A DNA stretch of 64,000 nt, from positions 85,654,970 to 85,718,969 of the forward strand of contig OY986436.1 in NCBI GenBank assembly GCA_963920525.1. Direction: 5' to 3'. A program made the translations under genes and the position numbers. The DNA is from Dichetophora obliterata. Lineage: Eukaryota > Arthropoda > Insecta > Diptera > Sciomyzidae. Below the pieces are notes generated by a model that was not told where the DNA came from, searched no databases, and worked only from the letters and a program-made list of their open reading frames with translations. Shown piece by piece: positions 48,501-57,311 of the stretch (its first letter is position 1; each line of letters opens with the position of its first letter).

Positions 48501-49189
48501 ACATGCCGGCCTAGGACATTTCTTTAGAAAAAAGATACATATAAGCGGGTATGGAGGCGAGCATGTCTCATGACCTTCCGAGGCATGTTGCCGGCAGACA
48601 TCCAGCAGGGCTCCGTTTCCAACTGGGTGGTGCAGTTGTATACGAGTATGTCTAGTGAGCCGTTTTGATACCATAACCTCGTGTTCCTGTGAGTAGATTG
48701 AGAATTGCACTGTAAGTTTATAACCATCCAGTGCGGTTAATGAACGTGAAAAGATTGTTGATTTTTTCAGTTGAAAGTTCCTTTAGATTGCTAAAGAAGG
48801 GTTTGCATAGGGCTCTTAATCTCGACCAGGATAGAGCCGGACAGGTGCACGGAAAGTGTGTCAGCGTTTCCTTTTCATTTGGGTCGTCGCAGCTGAAGCA
48901 GTGTGCATTGAAGGGCAGTCCAATTTTTATGGTGGGTACTCTGATGTACTAGTGATCCGTAATAATAGCCGTAGTCCTGGCTTTTTCATTTCGGAAACTT
49001 GAGAGTGTCTCCTGAATTCTGCCAACGTTGTAAAGGGGTCATAAATTATTTGATCCGTTGCAAACCTCTCCACCTACGACCGGCTAAGGTCAAGGAGTAA
49101 AAGTGAATTTCTCCCTTAACGGTTTTCAGCGGAATTGAGACTGGTTCCGCCTTTTCATTACAAAATTTGTTTTTTTTTAGACTGAGCCA
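48500..49189 (-). pseudogene. LINE-A: post-RNase H region, CCHC C-terminus and 3' UTR (antisense)
   Basis: Minus-strand translation gives EPVSIPLKTVKGEIH near 49110, RRWRGL near 49070, then IKIGLPFNAHCFSCDDPNEK and ETLTHFPCTCPALSWSRLR (a Cys-Cys-His-Cys set) and the terminal INNLFTFINRTGWL before a stop near 48725. The following minus sequence ggtatcaaaacggctc resembles the 3' UTR of the LINE at 3.55 kb. Stops and frameshifts are present. Family: LOA/R1-type. Confidence 0.8.
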
Positions 49190-49202
49190 ACTCTCAGGGG
49201 AT
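49190..49202. repeat. 13-bp SINE target duplication, copy 1
   Basis: ACTCTCAGGGGAT, identical to 49541-49553. Confidence 0.8.
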
Positions 49203-49540
49203 AAAAAAAAATAAACTGGTCATTTTAGCCCTTGGAAGGACTTTGACCTAGCTTCTATTGATCAATTGTGGTGTTGTGTGTTATTAAATGTTTCATCACA
49301 AATGACCGAGAACTGGACCTACGTGTTTTATGCCGACACCGAACGGCTTATGTTCTCAAGAAGCTTTAAATTGCATTTTTGAGGTTTGCCATTGTCTGCA
49401 GAGAGGTGACCGAACAAAAAAATTAATTCAATTGAAAAAACTTTCTGTCTGAGCTGGAATTGAACCCAGGCTACCGCGGTTCTTAAGCTTAGGAGCCACG
49501 CACTCTACTCACTAGGCCACGGTCGCTACTCTCAGGGGTT
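49203..49540 (-). mobile_element. Full-length tRNA-derived SINE with 13-bp duplication
   Basis: On the minus strand from about 49527: agcgaccgtggcctagtgag contains an A box (tggcctagtgag, one change from TRGCNNAGTNGG). The B box ggttcaattcc follows near 49460, then cagacagaaag, ttcaattgaattaat, gttcggtcacctct, ctgcagacaatgg, ttcttgagaac and gttcggtgtcggc. Flanked by identical ACTCTCAGGGGAT; an extra ACTCTCAGGGG lies at 49528-49538. Inserted in LINE-A sequence. Transcription would be by RNA polymerase III, with LINE-encoded machinery for insertion (known for SINEs, inferred here). Confidence 0.85.
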
Positions 49541-49553
49541 ACTCTCAGGGGAT
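49541..49553. repeat. 13-bp SINE target duplication, copy 2
   Basis: ACTCTCAGGGGAT, identical to 49190-49202. Confidence 0.8.
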
Positions 49554-49599
49554 GCCTACTATAAATGTGTAAGCATTGTGTTAATCCGTTTGATGGGTG

Positions 49600-49905
49600 A
49601 TAGTTAGTTGGAGGGTGGATAGATAAAGTGTCGGTCAAAACTGCCGGGAAGCACAGGAAGACTATTCTACAACTCTACAATGCGACTAAAAAACTAATTT
49701 TCTCTGTAATGCGAAGTTCTGTTGGACATCGAGGCAATGGTAAAGGGGTGGGCTTAAACAGCTGCCAAAGTGCACCTGGTGGTGAGCTGGTGGCATCAGG
49801 CCATGTATCTTCCTTGAATGGAACACTACCTATACAGAAGGCTGAGGCAACCAACATTACGTCGATGTCCAAGAAAGTTGAGAGAGGATGAAATACTTTC
49901 ATCAC
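49600..49905 (-). pseudogene. LINE-B: ORF2 C-terminal region (jockey-type, antisense)
   Basis: The minus translation includes PLPLPRCPTELRITEK followed, after a frameshift, by FFSRIVEL and NSLPV..PGSFD. This is the pattern LPRCRTE..NSFF.RT..LWN.LP at the end of jockey-like ORF2 proteins that lack RNase H. Several frame breaks. Confidence 0.65.
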
Positions 49906-50109
49906 CTAGCAAATGCCCTATTAAATATCAGTAGACTGAATAAATAAGTTAATACATAAATACGCACGATGTTTAATTCGATCCAGAAGCTCCAAATAAG
50001 ATCTAAGCCCATGCCCAAATGTGTGAATTGTACTCCATTTTCGGCCTGATGTATAAGGTGTAGATCATGTGAAGATCAGCCACCCGCTTCTTTGGACATA
50101 TCCAAAATA

Positions 50110-50535
50110 GAATCATTTCAACGGATCATTTAAAAGATCGGATTGGATATATATGCCCAGAACGTCAAGAGCGGCTGATTTCACAAGACCCACACCATTC
50201 ATAATGAGTGGAGGTAAGGAGCGATCCATCCACTTGTGGGATAACAGACAGCACTGGGTCTTGCTTGCATTGAACTCTGCTCTATTAGCAAGACTCCACT
50301 TGGAGATTTTTTGTAGATTATTAAGGAGTGTGTCATTCATATTTGGCTCTTTCTCTCAATCTCAATAGAGCTTGGAAGTTTTTTTAATGAATATGAATGA
50401 AAAATGTTGCTGTCGTTCACAAACGAATATATTGGGTTATACGTCAATGACAGAAGTTCGTTAATAAAAACCAGAAACAAGGTTGGCGATAGAGCTGAAC
50501 TCAGCGGTACTCCTACGTTGATGGCATGCTTCTCG
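50110..50535 (-). pseudogene. LINE-B: RT motifs B-C and thumb (antisense)
   Basis: The minus strand reads INVGVPLSSALSPTLFLVFI (motif B region, normally GVPQGSVLSPTLF), then YSFVNDSNIF in place of the catalytic FADDS, so the first Asp of the pair has become Asn. The thumb follows: NNLQKISKWSLANRAEFNAS, KTQCCLLSHKW, ALDVLGIYI. A jockey/CR1-like LINE reverse transcriptase. Confidence 0.85.
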
Positions 50536-50536
50536 C

Positions 50537-51295
50537 ACGAAATACAGCACGAAGATAATTATTTTGCTTAAATCAAGCAAATGTTTTGCTTAAAAGCAAA
50601 TCAGCAAAACTTTGCTCAATAACGGTGTGGCTTCAAAAAAAGATTGCTGAATTGTAATCACTCTTCATGTATTTAGGACAAAGTTTAATGCATGGGATTA
50701 TCCATCCGACCATCGCAGTTGTTAACCAATCCTCGCCTAATTTTCTTCATTAAGAATAAACTTATCATAAACTGCAAAGAAAATTTCTACCTAATTCAAG
50801 CAAATATTTGCTAAGTTATTATAAGCTCAAATTGCAAATTTTTACTAAATTCAAGCAAATTTATTTTAAGCACACAAGCAAACGTTTATTCTTAATGAAG
50901 AAAAATGGGCGAGGATTGGTTAACAACTGCGATAGTCGGATGGATAAGCCCATGCACTTACACTCATGTGGCCGCGGTTCAATTCTCCGGATAATGGTAA
51001 CTTTTCAATTTAATTTAATGTTAATTATTATTTCACTTCAAAAATATGCTAGATTTCAGCAGAAACTAATCAAAATTTGCTATTCCAATTTATAATAACT
51101 TAGCAAAAATTTGCTTGAATTAAGCAGAAATTTGCTTTTGCAGTTTATAATAACTATAAATATAATTATAAAAATAACTATAATAACTATAATAATTTTT
51201 GCTTGAATTTAATCAAAATTTTGATTAGTTAATAAACTGGATTAGCAAAATTTTGATTAGTTTTTGCTGAAATCTAGCATAATTTTGAAGTGGCT
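50537..51295. mobile_element. Foldback insertion splitting LINE-B RT, carrying a tRNA-like block
   Basis: LINE-B reads RT motif A/fingers at 51300-51640 and motif B at 50535, so about 760 bp are inserted. The insert holds a long inverted repeat (50687-50761 with 50884-50958) and many gcaaaattttg / caagcaaa phrases. After the right arm a tRNA-like B box ggttcaattct occurs at about 50979. Exact ends and duplications were not resolved. Confidence 0.6.
50884..51005 (+). mobile_element. Possible tRNA-derived SINE head
   Basis: gatagtcggatggataagcc, then catgcacttacactcatgtg, gccgc and the B box ggttcaattct fit a tRNA-derived promoter region. The first part, up to catgcactt, is duplicated in inverse at 50687-50761. 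A different family from the 44.6/49.2 kb SINE. Confidence 0.45.
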
Positions 51296-51299
51296 GAGA

Positions 51300-51660
51300 T
51301 TCAAGCGCGCGTTTTGTTTTACCACAATACAAATTTAGCAAACAGTTTTCTCTGTTCGTCAACTATGACGCGAATCGTTCTGTCTTTGAGAAAACACATG
51401 ATCCATCAAGAAAAGTTACCAACAAAATCATATGCGACAAGTGAAGACAAGAGTGCTTTATGCCACACTGTCAAATGCTTTTTACATATGCAGAGTGAAC
51501 GCATTGCTTCCAGTTTTCAGTTAAGAACGCCATATGATCGCCAGTAGAGCGAGCCCTACGGAACTATATTGACGGTCACTGAGCAGCTGGCTGTGCTCCA
51601 GATAGTTTATAACGTTGAAGTTGTTTACTCTCTCCATAGCTTTGGAAAACTAATTTTGTT
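51300..51660 (-). pseudogene. LINE-B: RT fingers and motif A region (antisense)
   Basis: The minus strand reads SKAMERVNNFNVINYLEHSQ and LLSDRQY, then TGDHMAFLTENWKQ in a shifted frame, and further on FLKDRTIRVIVDEQ. These match the order MERV...LLSD.QYGFR..RSTGD.....W and FL..RTI.V.VD of jockey/CR1-like reverse transcriptases. Motif A itself is too decayed to place. Confidence 0.75.
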
Positions 51661-52127
51661 TCCTTTGGGCAGAGAAAAACCTGTTCTCGAACGCTAGCTT
51701 CGTGCAGAAACTTTTTGCGTTTTAAAACTGCATTACGGCGATTCAGTGCCGGCTTTAGAGTTGGGGGGGGGCGACCGCGAGGGACGCCGGGGTCTACACC
51801 TTAACTTAACCACAAAATTTGAATAACTATCTCTATAGATATAAATAAAAACTAAATTCAGCGTATTAACTTTTATCAACTTATCTATCTTGTAGGAGTG
51901 AGAATAAGTTTTTAGCGTTTATCTACCACGACCTAAAAATTGGTTACTTGTCTTCTCGTATCCCTCACTGACTTATGTAAGGTGAAAGAGAGACACACTC
52001 AGCGACAGGCTAAACATATTAACATGTACTAGGCTCACTGTATACTTTCCTGTCTTTGCTCTATTTTACTCGAAGGTTTGTAAGCAAAAAATTTTTTTAG
52101 AAAAGTAGCCGATTTAGTCTAGTCTAA
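51661..52127. other. Intronic stretch, mostly unrecognised
   Basis: It may include decayed LINE-B sequence. A run of nine G lies near 51763-51771 in a short GC-rich patch. Nothing else supported. Confidence 0.3.
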
Positions 52128-52290
52128 TGCAGGCCACTAGCTATCAAATTTATTTTACAACTTGCGCTCATTGTACTGCAGATCGTACAGTTAGTGGGCT
52201 TGTCGTATAAGTACGAAGTTTTTTGACAAACGATTTTATCTTGTGTCTCATCGTACGACAAATTTGATAGTTAGTGGTATCCTGCAGTGA
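52128..52290. repeat. Short MITE-like inverted repeat
   Basis: gcaggccactagctatcaaa pairs with the inverse tttgatagttagtggtatcc-tgc. cgtac blocks lie inside. About 160 bp, no ORF. Confidence 0.5.
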
Positions 52291-52319
52291 AAAATCGTAC
52301 TATTTATGAACAATCTGCT

Positions 52320-52655
52320 TAAAAATAAAAATCTAGATATAGTTTCAATAATACAAGTATAAAGCTAGTTTACGTAGTACAAGCATACAACTGGTTTCAA
52401 AAAGACTTGAACAAAACGAATACTAGCATGTAACAAGTATGAAAACTAATAGAATTGAACTGGCTTAAATAATGCAAATATGAAACTGGTCAATATTAAA
52501 CTGGTCAATATTAAACTGGTATTTAACCAAGTAAAAATATACTAGCATAAAAGTGGCTCAAATCATACCAGTAAAAAGACTAGTTTTGATTATACTAGCA
52601 TGTTACTGGTTTAAAAGTTACTACTATTACAACTAGTTCAACTGATGTCAGTAAA
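52320..52655. repeat. Degenerate tandem array of actagtttnaa / actggt units
   Basis: Phrases like tactagcatg, aaactggt, aaagctagttt and aactagttca recur about every 25-35 bp. Similar units (taatactagtaa, actagtactgg) reappear at 53390-53500, beyond the foldback at 52660-53290, so that element probably split one array. Confidence 0.5.
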
Positions 52656-52659
52656 AATA

Positions 52660-53290
52660 TTGGCTCAGTGAATAAAGGCCTAACGAACTAACGCCTAAAA
52701 AAAAATGAAATAATGCCTAAAAATTGCAACAAAAAATTATATAGGAATTAGGCGGTTGTTCATTATGAAAGAATGTCTAATATTTTAGGCATTCCTTCAT
52801 TAAAATTGTTAGGTGATTTTTCATAATGAAAGAAAGCCTAAGAATCAAAAATGAAAAAACGCCTAATTAGATATTTATTCATTTTTGATTGGTTACGAAA
52901 GGTAAGTTCCCTTTTACAAAATGTTAAAATAATGGTATTAATTTTCCCTTTTACAAAATGCATACACTATCTTGTAAACATTCTGAAAAGGGAAAATTAT
53001 TAGTTTTTAAAATTATAAAAGCAATTGATTTTCCCTTTTACAAAATGCATACATTATCTTGTAAACATTCTGTAAAAGGGAAAATTATTAGTTTTTAAAA
53101 TTATAAAAACAATAATTCATAATGAAAGAAACCCTAACAATTTAGACTTTCTTTCATTTTTAAAATTAGACTTTCCTTCATTTTTAAAGTTAGACGTTCT
53201 TTCACTTTCTTCTTAGGCGTTCTTGTTTAGGCATTCTTTCATTTTGAAAAATTAGACATTAGTTCGTTAGGCCTTTATTCACTGAGCCAA
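52660..53290. mobile_element. Foldback element, tggctcagtgaataaaggcc ends
   Basis: The termini tggctcagtgaataaaggcc and its exact inverse ggcctttattcactgagcca are followed inward by taacgaactaa and by ttaggc/gcctaa repeats on both sides. The flanks share an A-rich phrase (taaaaatat, aaaaatac), a possible duplication. The core has about 87-bp direct repeats. Confidence 0.8.
52909..53115. repeat. About 87-bp direct repeats in the foldback core
   Basis: Units starting at about 52941 and 53028 share attttcccttttacaaaatg, catac-a-t-atcttgtaaac, aaaagggaaaattattag and tttttaaaattataaaa. Each unit itself contains an inverted tcccttttaca / tgtaaaaggga pair. A partial unit precedes them near 52909. 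Confidence 0.75.
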
Positions 53291-53789
53291 AAATACTACC
53301 ACTTTTTATATCAAGAATGGGACAATTGTCTTTTTCTATGACATCAACACAGGAAAATAACCAGTTTGCGCAATGCAAAAAGCATTTGAACTAAACTAGT
53401 ACTGGTATTTTTTGACCTGTAATACTAGTAATGTAATACTGTAATACTAGTAAAATACTAGTAATGTACTTACTAGTATTTTAACTAGTTGGCTACACTG
53501 CAGGGTAGTGTTTGTCAGATTTCATCATTGCTATTTGTTCGTCGAAGTGATAACATCGCTCGCAAGAAAAATGACTTCGAATGAGAAATTTAGAAATTTT
53601 ATAGAATTATTATTTAATGTTAATTAATATTTATATAGAATTTGTATAAATCAATCAATTTTCCTTTTTTTTCTCAACCCACATTATTGTGTGTCTTCTT
53701 TTTCTAATATTCCTTTTACTATTTTCTTCATTTTCTTCAAGAATTTCGCTAGGGACCATGTCTATCGCGTACGTATATACTATTCAAAG

Positions 53790-54375
53790 CTTGCACAAAA
53801 ATAATGTTTGATATGGTACTTTTAGGATCAGTATTCTTGTTAGAACGCCAGTTCTGAAAGACCTTCTCTGTGGACCTGACTACAATCCTGCAAGTCTCAT
53901 CAAACCATTAGTGATCTTCTGGTTTAATGCTTCTTATCTTATCGGGAATGAAAGACCCTATAAAATAATTTCCTTTACCAGGATAGCCGCGGCATTAACA
54001 TTTCCATCAGTGAAACTTAATTTTCAATTGAAGTTGCGATAAAAATTATTTAACGCAGAGCAATTTGCCTTGCCATAAAACCAAGCAGTCTTCTACGGGG
54101 ATTTAGGGGTAGAGGTGCTGGGGTTAGAATATGGAAAAACACCGGAGATGGTAGAATGGTTCGAGTTACTAAGAGGTGCGTTGACACTCACGTCTTATTT
54201 TTCATGATGCGAAGTCAGAAAAAGGTCAAGGATATTATGGCTATGCATATCACTTTGAGGGAAAAAAGTGGGTTCCTTCACTAATTGAATCAATTGGTTC
54301 GATTCAGCGAATAGCTCAACATATTGCCCAACAGATATATGTGTCTGGCGGGAACCCATATCATGAAAATGTTAA
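53790..54375 (-). pseudogene. LINE-B: endonuclease C-terminus and linker (antisense)
   Basis: The minus strand reads LFAESNQLIQLVKEPTFF, HNILDLFLTSHH and NAPLSNSNHSTIS. These match the end of APE-type endonucleases (..L.Q.V.EPTR, TLDLFLTS, SDH). The Asp of the SDH catalytic motif is Asn here. The linker with KPEDH-like and RSFRTG blocks follows to about 53830. Stops are frequent. Confidence 0.7.
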
Positions 54376-54499
54376 CCCAATAAGGCCAATGATGCCATAT
54401 GGCATTACTAAGTCGGATGTCGCAAAACTAACGGTATCACACTAAAATTAGTCCAAATCAAAATGAAGTCATAATTAGCCAATTTGTAAAAAAAATTGT

Positions 54500-54830
54500 C
54501 CCGTCTTTAAAGAGTAAAGGTGACTTAACTGGGCCAGTTTATCCTTTCACTGCTTTACCAGTTTGGAGTGGTTCTTGACCACAGCTAAAGCTTCAATGTC
54601 AGCTTTGCTATCCATCAAAATAGCTGTACTGATGTGATTTGTGTAGCTCTACTTAAAGCGAGACAAACATCTCTTAACGCAAAAAGCTAGGTCTGGAAGA
54701 CTCTGGCTGAGTCTAGTAGACGAAAAGCTTCCGCCACTCCCACTTTCTCAGAGTATATGCCAGCTTCCACTCCGCACTCCATCTTGGAGCCATCAGTGTA
54801 GAAGACACTTCGAGTTTGGGAGTGTCATAG
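54500..54830 (-). pseudogene. LINE-A: RNase H domain (antisense)
   Basis: The minus strand reads SVFYTDGSKMECGVEAGIYS (first catalytic Asp in TDGSK), VAEAFRLLDSARVFQ, then a stop and frameshift, then MDSKADIEALAVVKNHSK, carrying the second Asp. The same RNase H type as the LINE at 2.7-3.0 kb, but much more decayed. The chain stops where LINE-B begins and seems to continue at 49.19 kb. Confidence 0.8.
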
Positions 54831-54955
54831 TCCGTGTTATTAGGAACAAGTTCCAGAGGTAGCAGCTGTAGAATGTTGCTGTGTCTATATGGTCTATACC
54901 GTCAGTTGCAGAACTCTCTGAGTGTAACTGCACTGTTAGTTGCAGTAAGCTTAAT

Positions 54956-54963
54956 GTGTTGAT
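54956..54963. repeat. 8-bp target duplication, left
   Basis: GTGTTGAT, identical to 55759-55766. Confidence 0.9.
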
Positions 54964-55758
54964 CAGAGAACTGCAAAACTCACATAAAAATATTCATACG
55001 TAATCAGCACTGTTAAATTCATGCCTCAGCGTTCAAGCGATCAAACTTGCTCGAATGCACACATTCGCTGATGAGTTTATTTCAATCAAAACTTGTGCTT
55101 CGTGTTGGCTCTATGATTTTATCCATCGATCGACTTCATACCAATCATTTCGTTTTTGTTCGTTCGGCTCAGCAATGATTATTTTGAACAAGAATAAAAC
55201 GCAAAAAGCAAAAATCAACGCGTATGAGTTTTTTCATAGGTTGGCAGAGAAAGAGAGAGAAAGAGCGAGACCAAATAAAAAAAAAAGCAAAGTAATTTAA
55301 TAACAACGAAACAAACAATTGTTTGTTGATAACACTTTTAAAAAATTGTTCTATCACAAAAGCATGGTCGTCTGACATTTTTTTGGAAGCGGTAAAGTCA
55401 TGTTATTAATTTTTAAAATAATTAAATCTAATTTTTTGATTCCTCTTTTACGAAATACATACATATTCATTGCAACATATAACGCCAAAGTTAGTTTGCT
55501 AAAACATGTGAATAAATCATGATCGACAAGCAAACTCATACTCCCCAGCACGATGCTGATTTTATTCAACGATGAGTTTTTTTGCGTGATTAAATTTGAA
55601 TGAAAAATGTTCGATCAGACAACGTGCTCACCCGAACGACGCGTTTGCCTTCGAGATGCTGATTTTATTCAAAGCTGTGTTTTGTCGAGTGATATGATGT
55701 GAGTTAGAATTTTGGTGTATGAATAAATCAAGAAAATATTGAGTTTTGCAGTTCTCTG
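54964..55758. mobile_element. 795-bp non-autonomous hAT-like element
   Basis: The 19-bp termini CAGAGAACTGCAAAACTCA are perfectly inverted, and the flanking GTGTTGAT is perfectly duplicated. CAGAG ends and 8-bp duplications are hAT hallmarks. The inside contains gctgattttattca repeated near 55553 and 55659 and no transposase; its frames (55055-55300, 55169-55378, 55354-55569) are not recognisable. It sits between the RT thumb and RNase H of LINE-A. Confidence 0.9.
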
Positions 55759-55766
55759 GTGTTGAT
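55759..55766. repeat. 8-bp target duplication, right
   Basis: GTGTTGAT, identical to 54956-54963. Confidence 0.9.
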
Positions 55767-55795
55767 CTATAGGCTGAAGGTCTATTAGGATGTAA

Positions 55796-56200
55796 AGTGT
55801 ATTGGAGAGGCATGAGCAAATACCCCTTTGATACCTATGTACGCGGATCGCTGAATCCTGCCTAGTTTTTCTGTGTTGTATGCTTTGTTCAGTGCAGACC
55901 ACCATACAAATGCAACATATGACAGGATGGGGTGCACTACTTCTTTATGAAACCATATAAGTATTTTTGGTTGAAAACACCATATTTTGCCAAAGGTCTT
56001 TTTGCAGGCGTAAAAGGCTATGTAGGCCTCTTTGACCCTTTGTTCAATGTTGGTGTTCCAGCTGAGCTTAGAATCTACATTAAATTAAAGAATTAAAGAA
56101 TGGTTCCTAGATATTTGGCGCTGCTGGATAGTGTAAGAGGTTGGTTGTCTAGCTTTAGAAGGCAAAAGTGTGATACTTTGGTTCTGGTGGTGAATTGTTT
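55796..56200 (-). pseudogene. LINE-A: RT thumb region (antisense)
   Basis: The minus strand reads LLKLDNQPLTLSSSAKYLG, then after a small indel DSKLSWNTNIEQRVKEAYIA, FYACKKTFGKIW, then VVHPILSYVAFVWWSALNKA and KLGRIQRSAYIGIKG. The order AKYLG...LD.KL.W...VRPILTYG...WW...L...QR is that of the region after the YADD motif in LOA/R1 elements. The catalytic RT core upstream (plus coordinates above 56.2 kb) was not found. Confidence 0.8.
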
Positions 56201-57235
56201 TTGGAGCGTAAACAAAAAATGTAGCAGTAGAGGGTTAAACATAAAACAATACCAAACTAATTAATATTATATAATTTTTGGTTGTTGATTTCACGTGAAA
56301 TGTCTCATATCTAAATTCGATGTGTTCAGATAAATTTGATCCTGGATTAAAAACTAATCATGACATTCCTTAATGCAACATATCAGGATGTATTCTTAAA
56401 TTTTTTGTCGAATTTTTATTTACATTTTATTTGTTATGATTGGTTTCCACTGTTATTTTATTGAAGGCATTGAACTTTCTAACCTAAAATATTGCCTTAA
56501 TAAAATAATTATACATTTTGTGTACAGCTCAATTTAATAATTTGGCTGTCTTTATTTTTCAAAATTGTCAAAGGAGGATTGACTGACTAACTAACCATTG
56601 AAAATGACAAAGTGAAAACCAAGCATAATAATATTAAATGCCCTTAGAACTATATCTTAAGTCACATTTTAAGGGCTTTTTCTCTCTTATTTTTTGTAAA
56701 ATTCGTTTTTATAACATTCCAAACAATTGTTGGATTTTAGGAATTATTTTTTATGCTTTTATTCCATATCGTAGAGAGTAAATAAAGTTAGACACACTAC
56801 ATACAAGTTTGGCTCTTCAATATTTAAACATATACTATATATATATTCAAGGGAAGATGAAACAGTTAACAAATATTTTGTTATTTAAAGTTTGTATAGG
56901 CATTAAATTTTCCTTAAAAATTTTAATAAAAAACTTAAATATTTAATTGGAAAATCCAATCATAGACATCTGGTTTTTCAAAATATTGTGATAGTGTGCA
57001 ATAGTGTTTAGAATGAAAGGTCGAGATAACATAGTTGAAAAAGAAAAACAAAAAAAAAATTATCACAATAAACACAAAAGGATAAAAATTTATAAGTAGA
57101 TAATAAGCAAATATTTTCCAAACATGAACCGACTACAGAAGGATACCATTACAGAAGCACACCAATCAGATTTAAAAAATTTATATTAGATTAACCGTAA
57201 TAAAAACAAAATAATAAATTTGAGGTGTTCGAAAC
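56201..57235. other. Intronic AT-rich stretch, nothing recognised
   Basis: No repeats or coding blocks resolved. Confidence 0.4.
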
Positions 57236-57239
57236 TTAC

Positions 57240-57309
57240 CGATACCATGACGGGGCGGCTGTCTTCTTAAACGACCAAGGCTTCTGTTTCGTGTATTTGT
57301 GTTAACAGC
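57240..57309 (-). CDS. 70-bp internal coding exon of the minus-strand gene
   Basis: The minus strand gives ttttcactcAG then the exon then CG|GTAAGT. Only one phase is open: 23 codons containing NRSLGRLRRQPPRHG plus one base (G). That base joins the TA at 41330 to make a Val codon and an uninterrupted frame. The two alternative phases hit stops (TAA). The exon is Arg-rich and in GC-richer DNA than its flanks. The protein family is not recognised, so no symbol is given. Upstream exons lie beyond or were not seen. Confidence 0.65.
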
Positions 57310-57311
57310 CT

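Larger units (their letters stand above)
41331..57239 (-). other. 15.9-kb intron of the minus-strand gene, transposon-filled
   Basis: The donor on the minus strand is CG|GTAAGT (GT at 57238-57239). The acceptor is cattcacAG with a long pyrimidine tract (AG at 41331-41332). The contained elements are listed separately. Other exons of the gene, including alternative ones, could lie within it, but none was recognised. Confidence 0.6.

Noticed and set aside
49440..49530. Sequence that folds like a tRNA gene (A and B boxes)
   Set aside because: It is the head of a SINE: followed by a family-specific body, flanked by a 13-bp duplication, and repeated at 44.6 kb.
51763..51790. G-run and GC-rich patch as a possible G-quadruplex or promoter
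   Set aside because: A single nine-G run without further spaced G-tracts and no downstream gene; insufficient.
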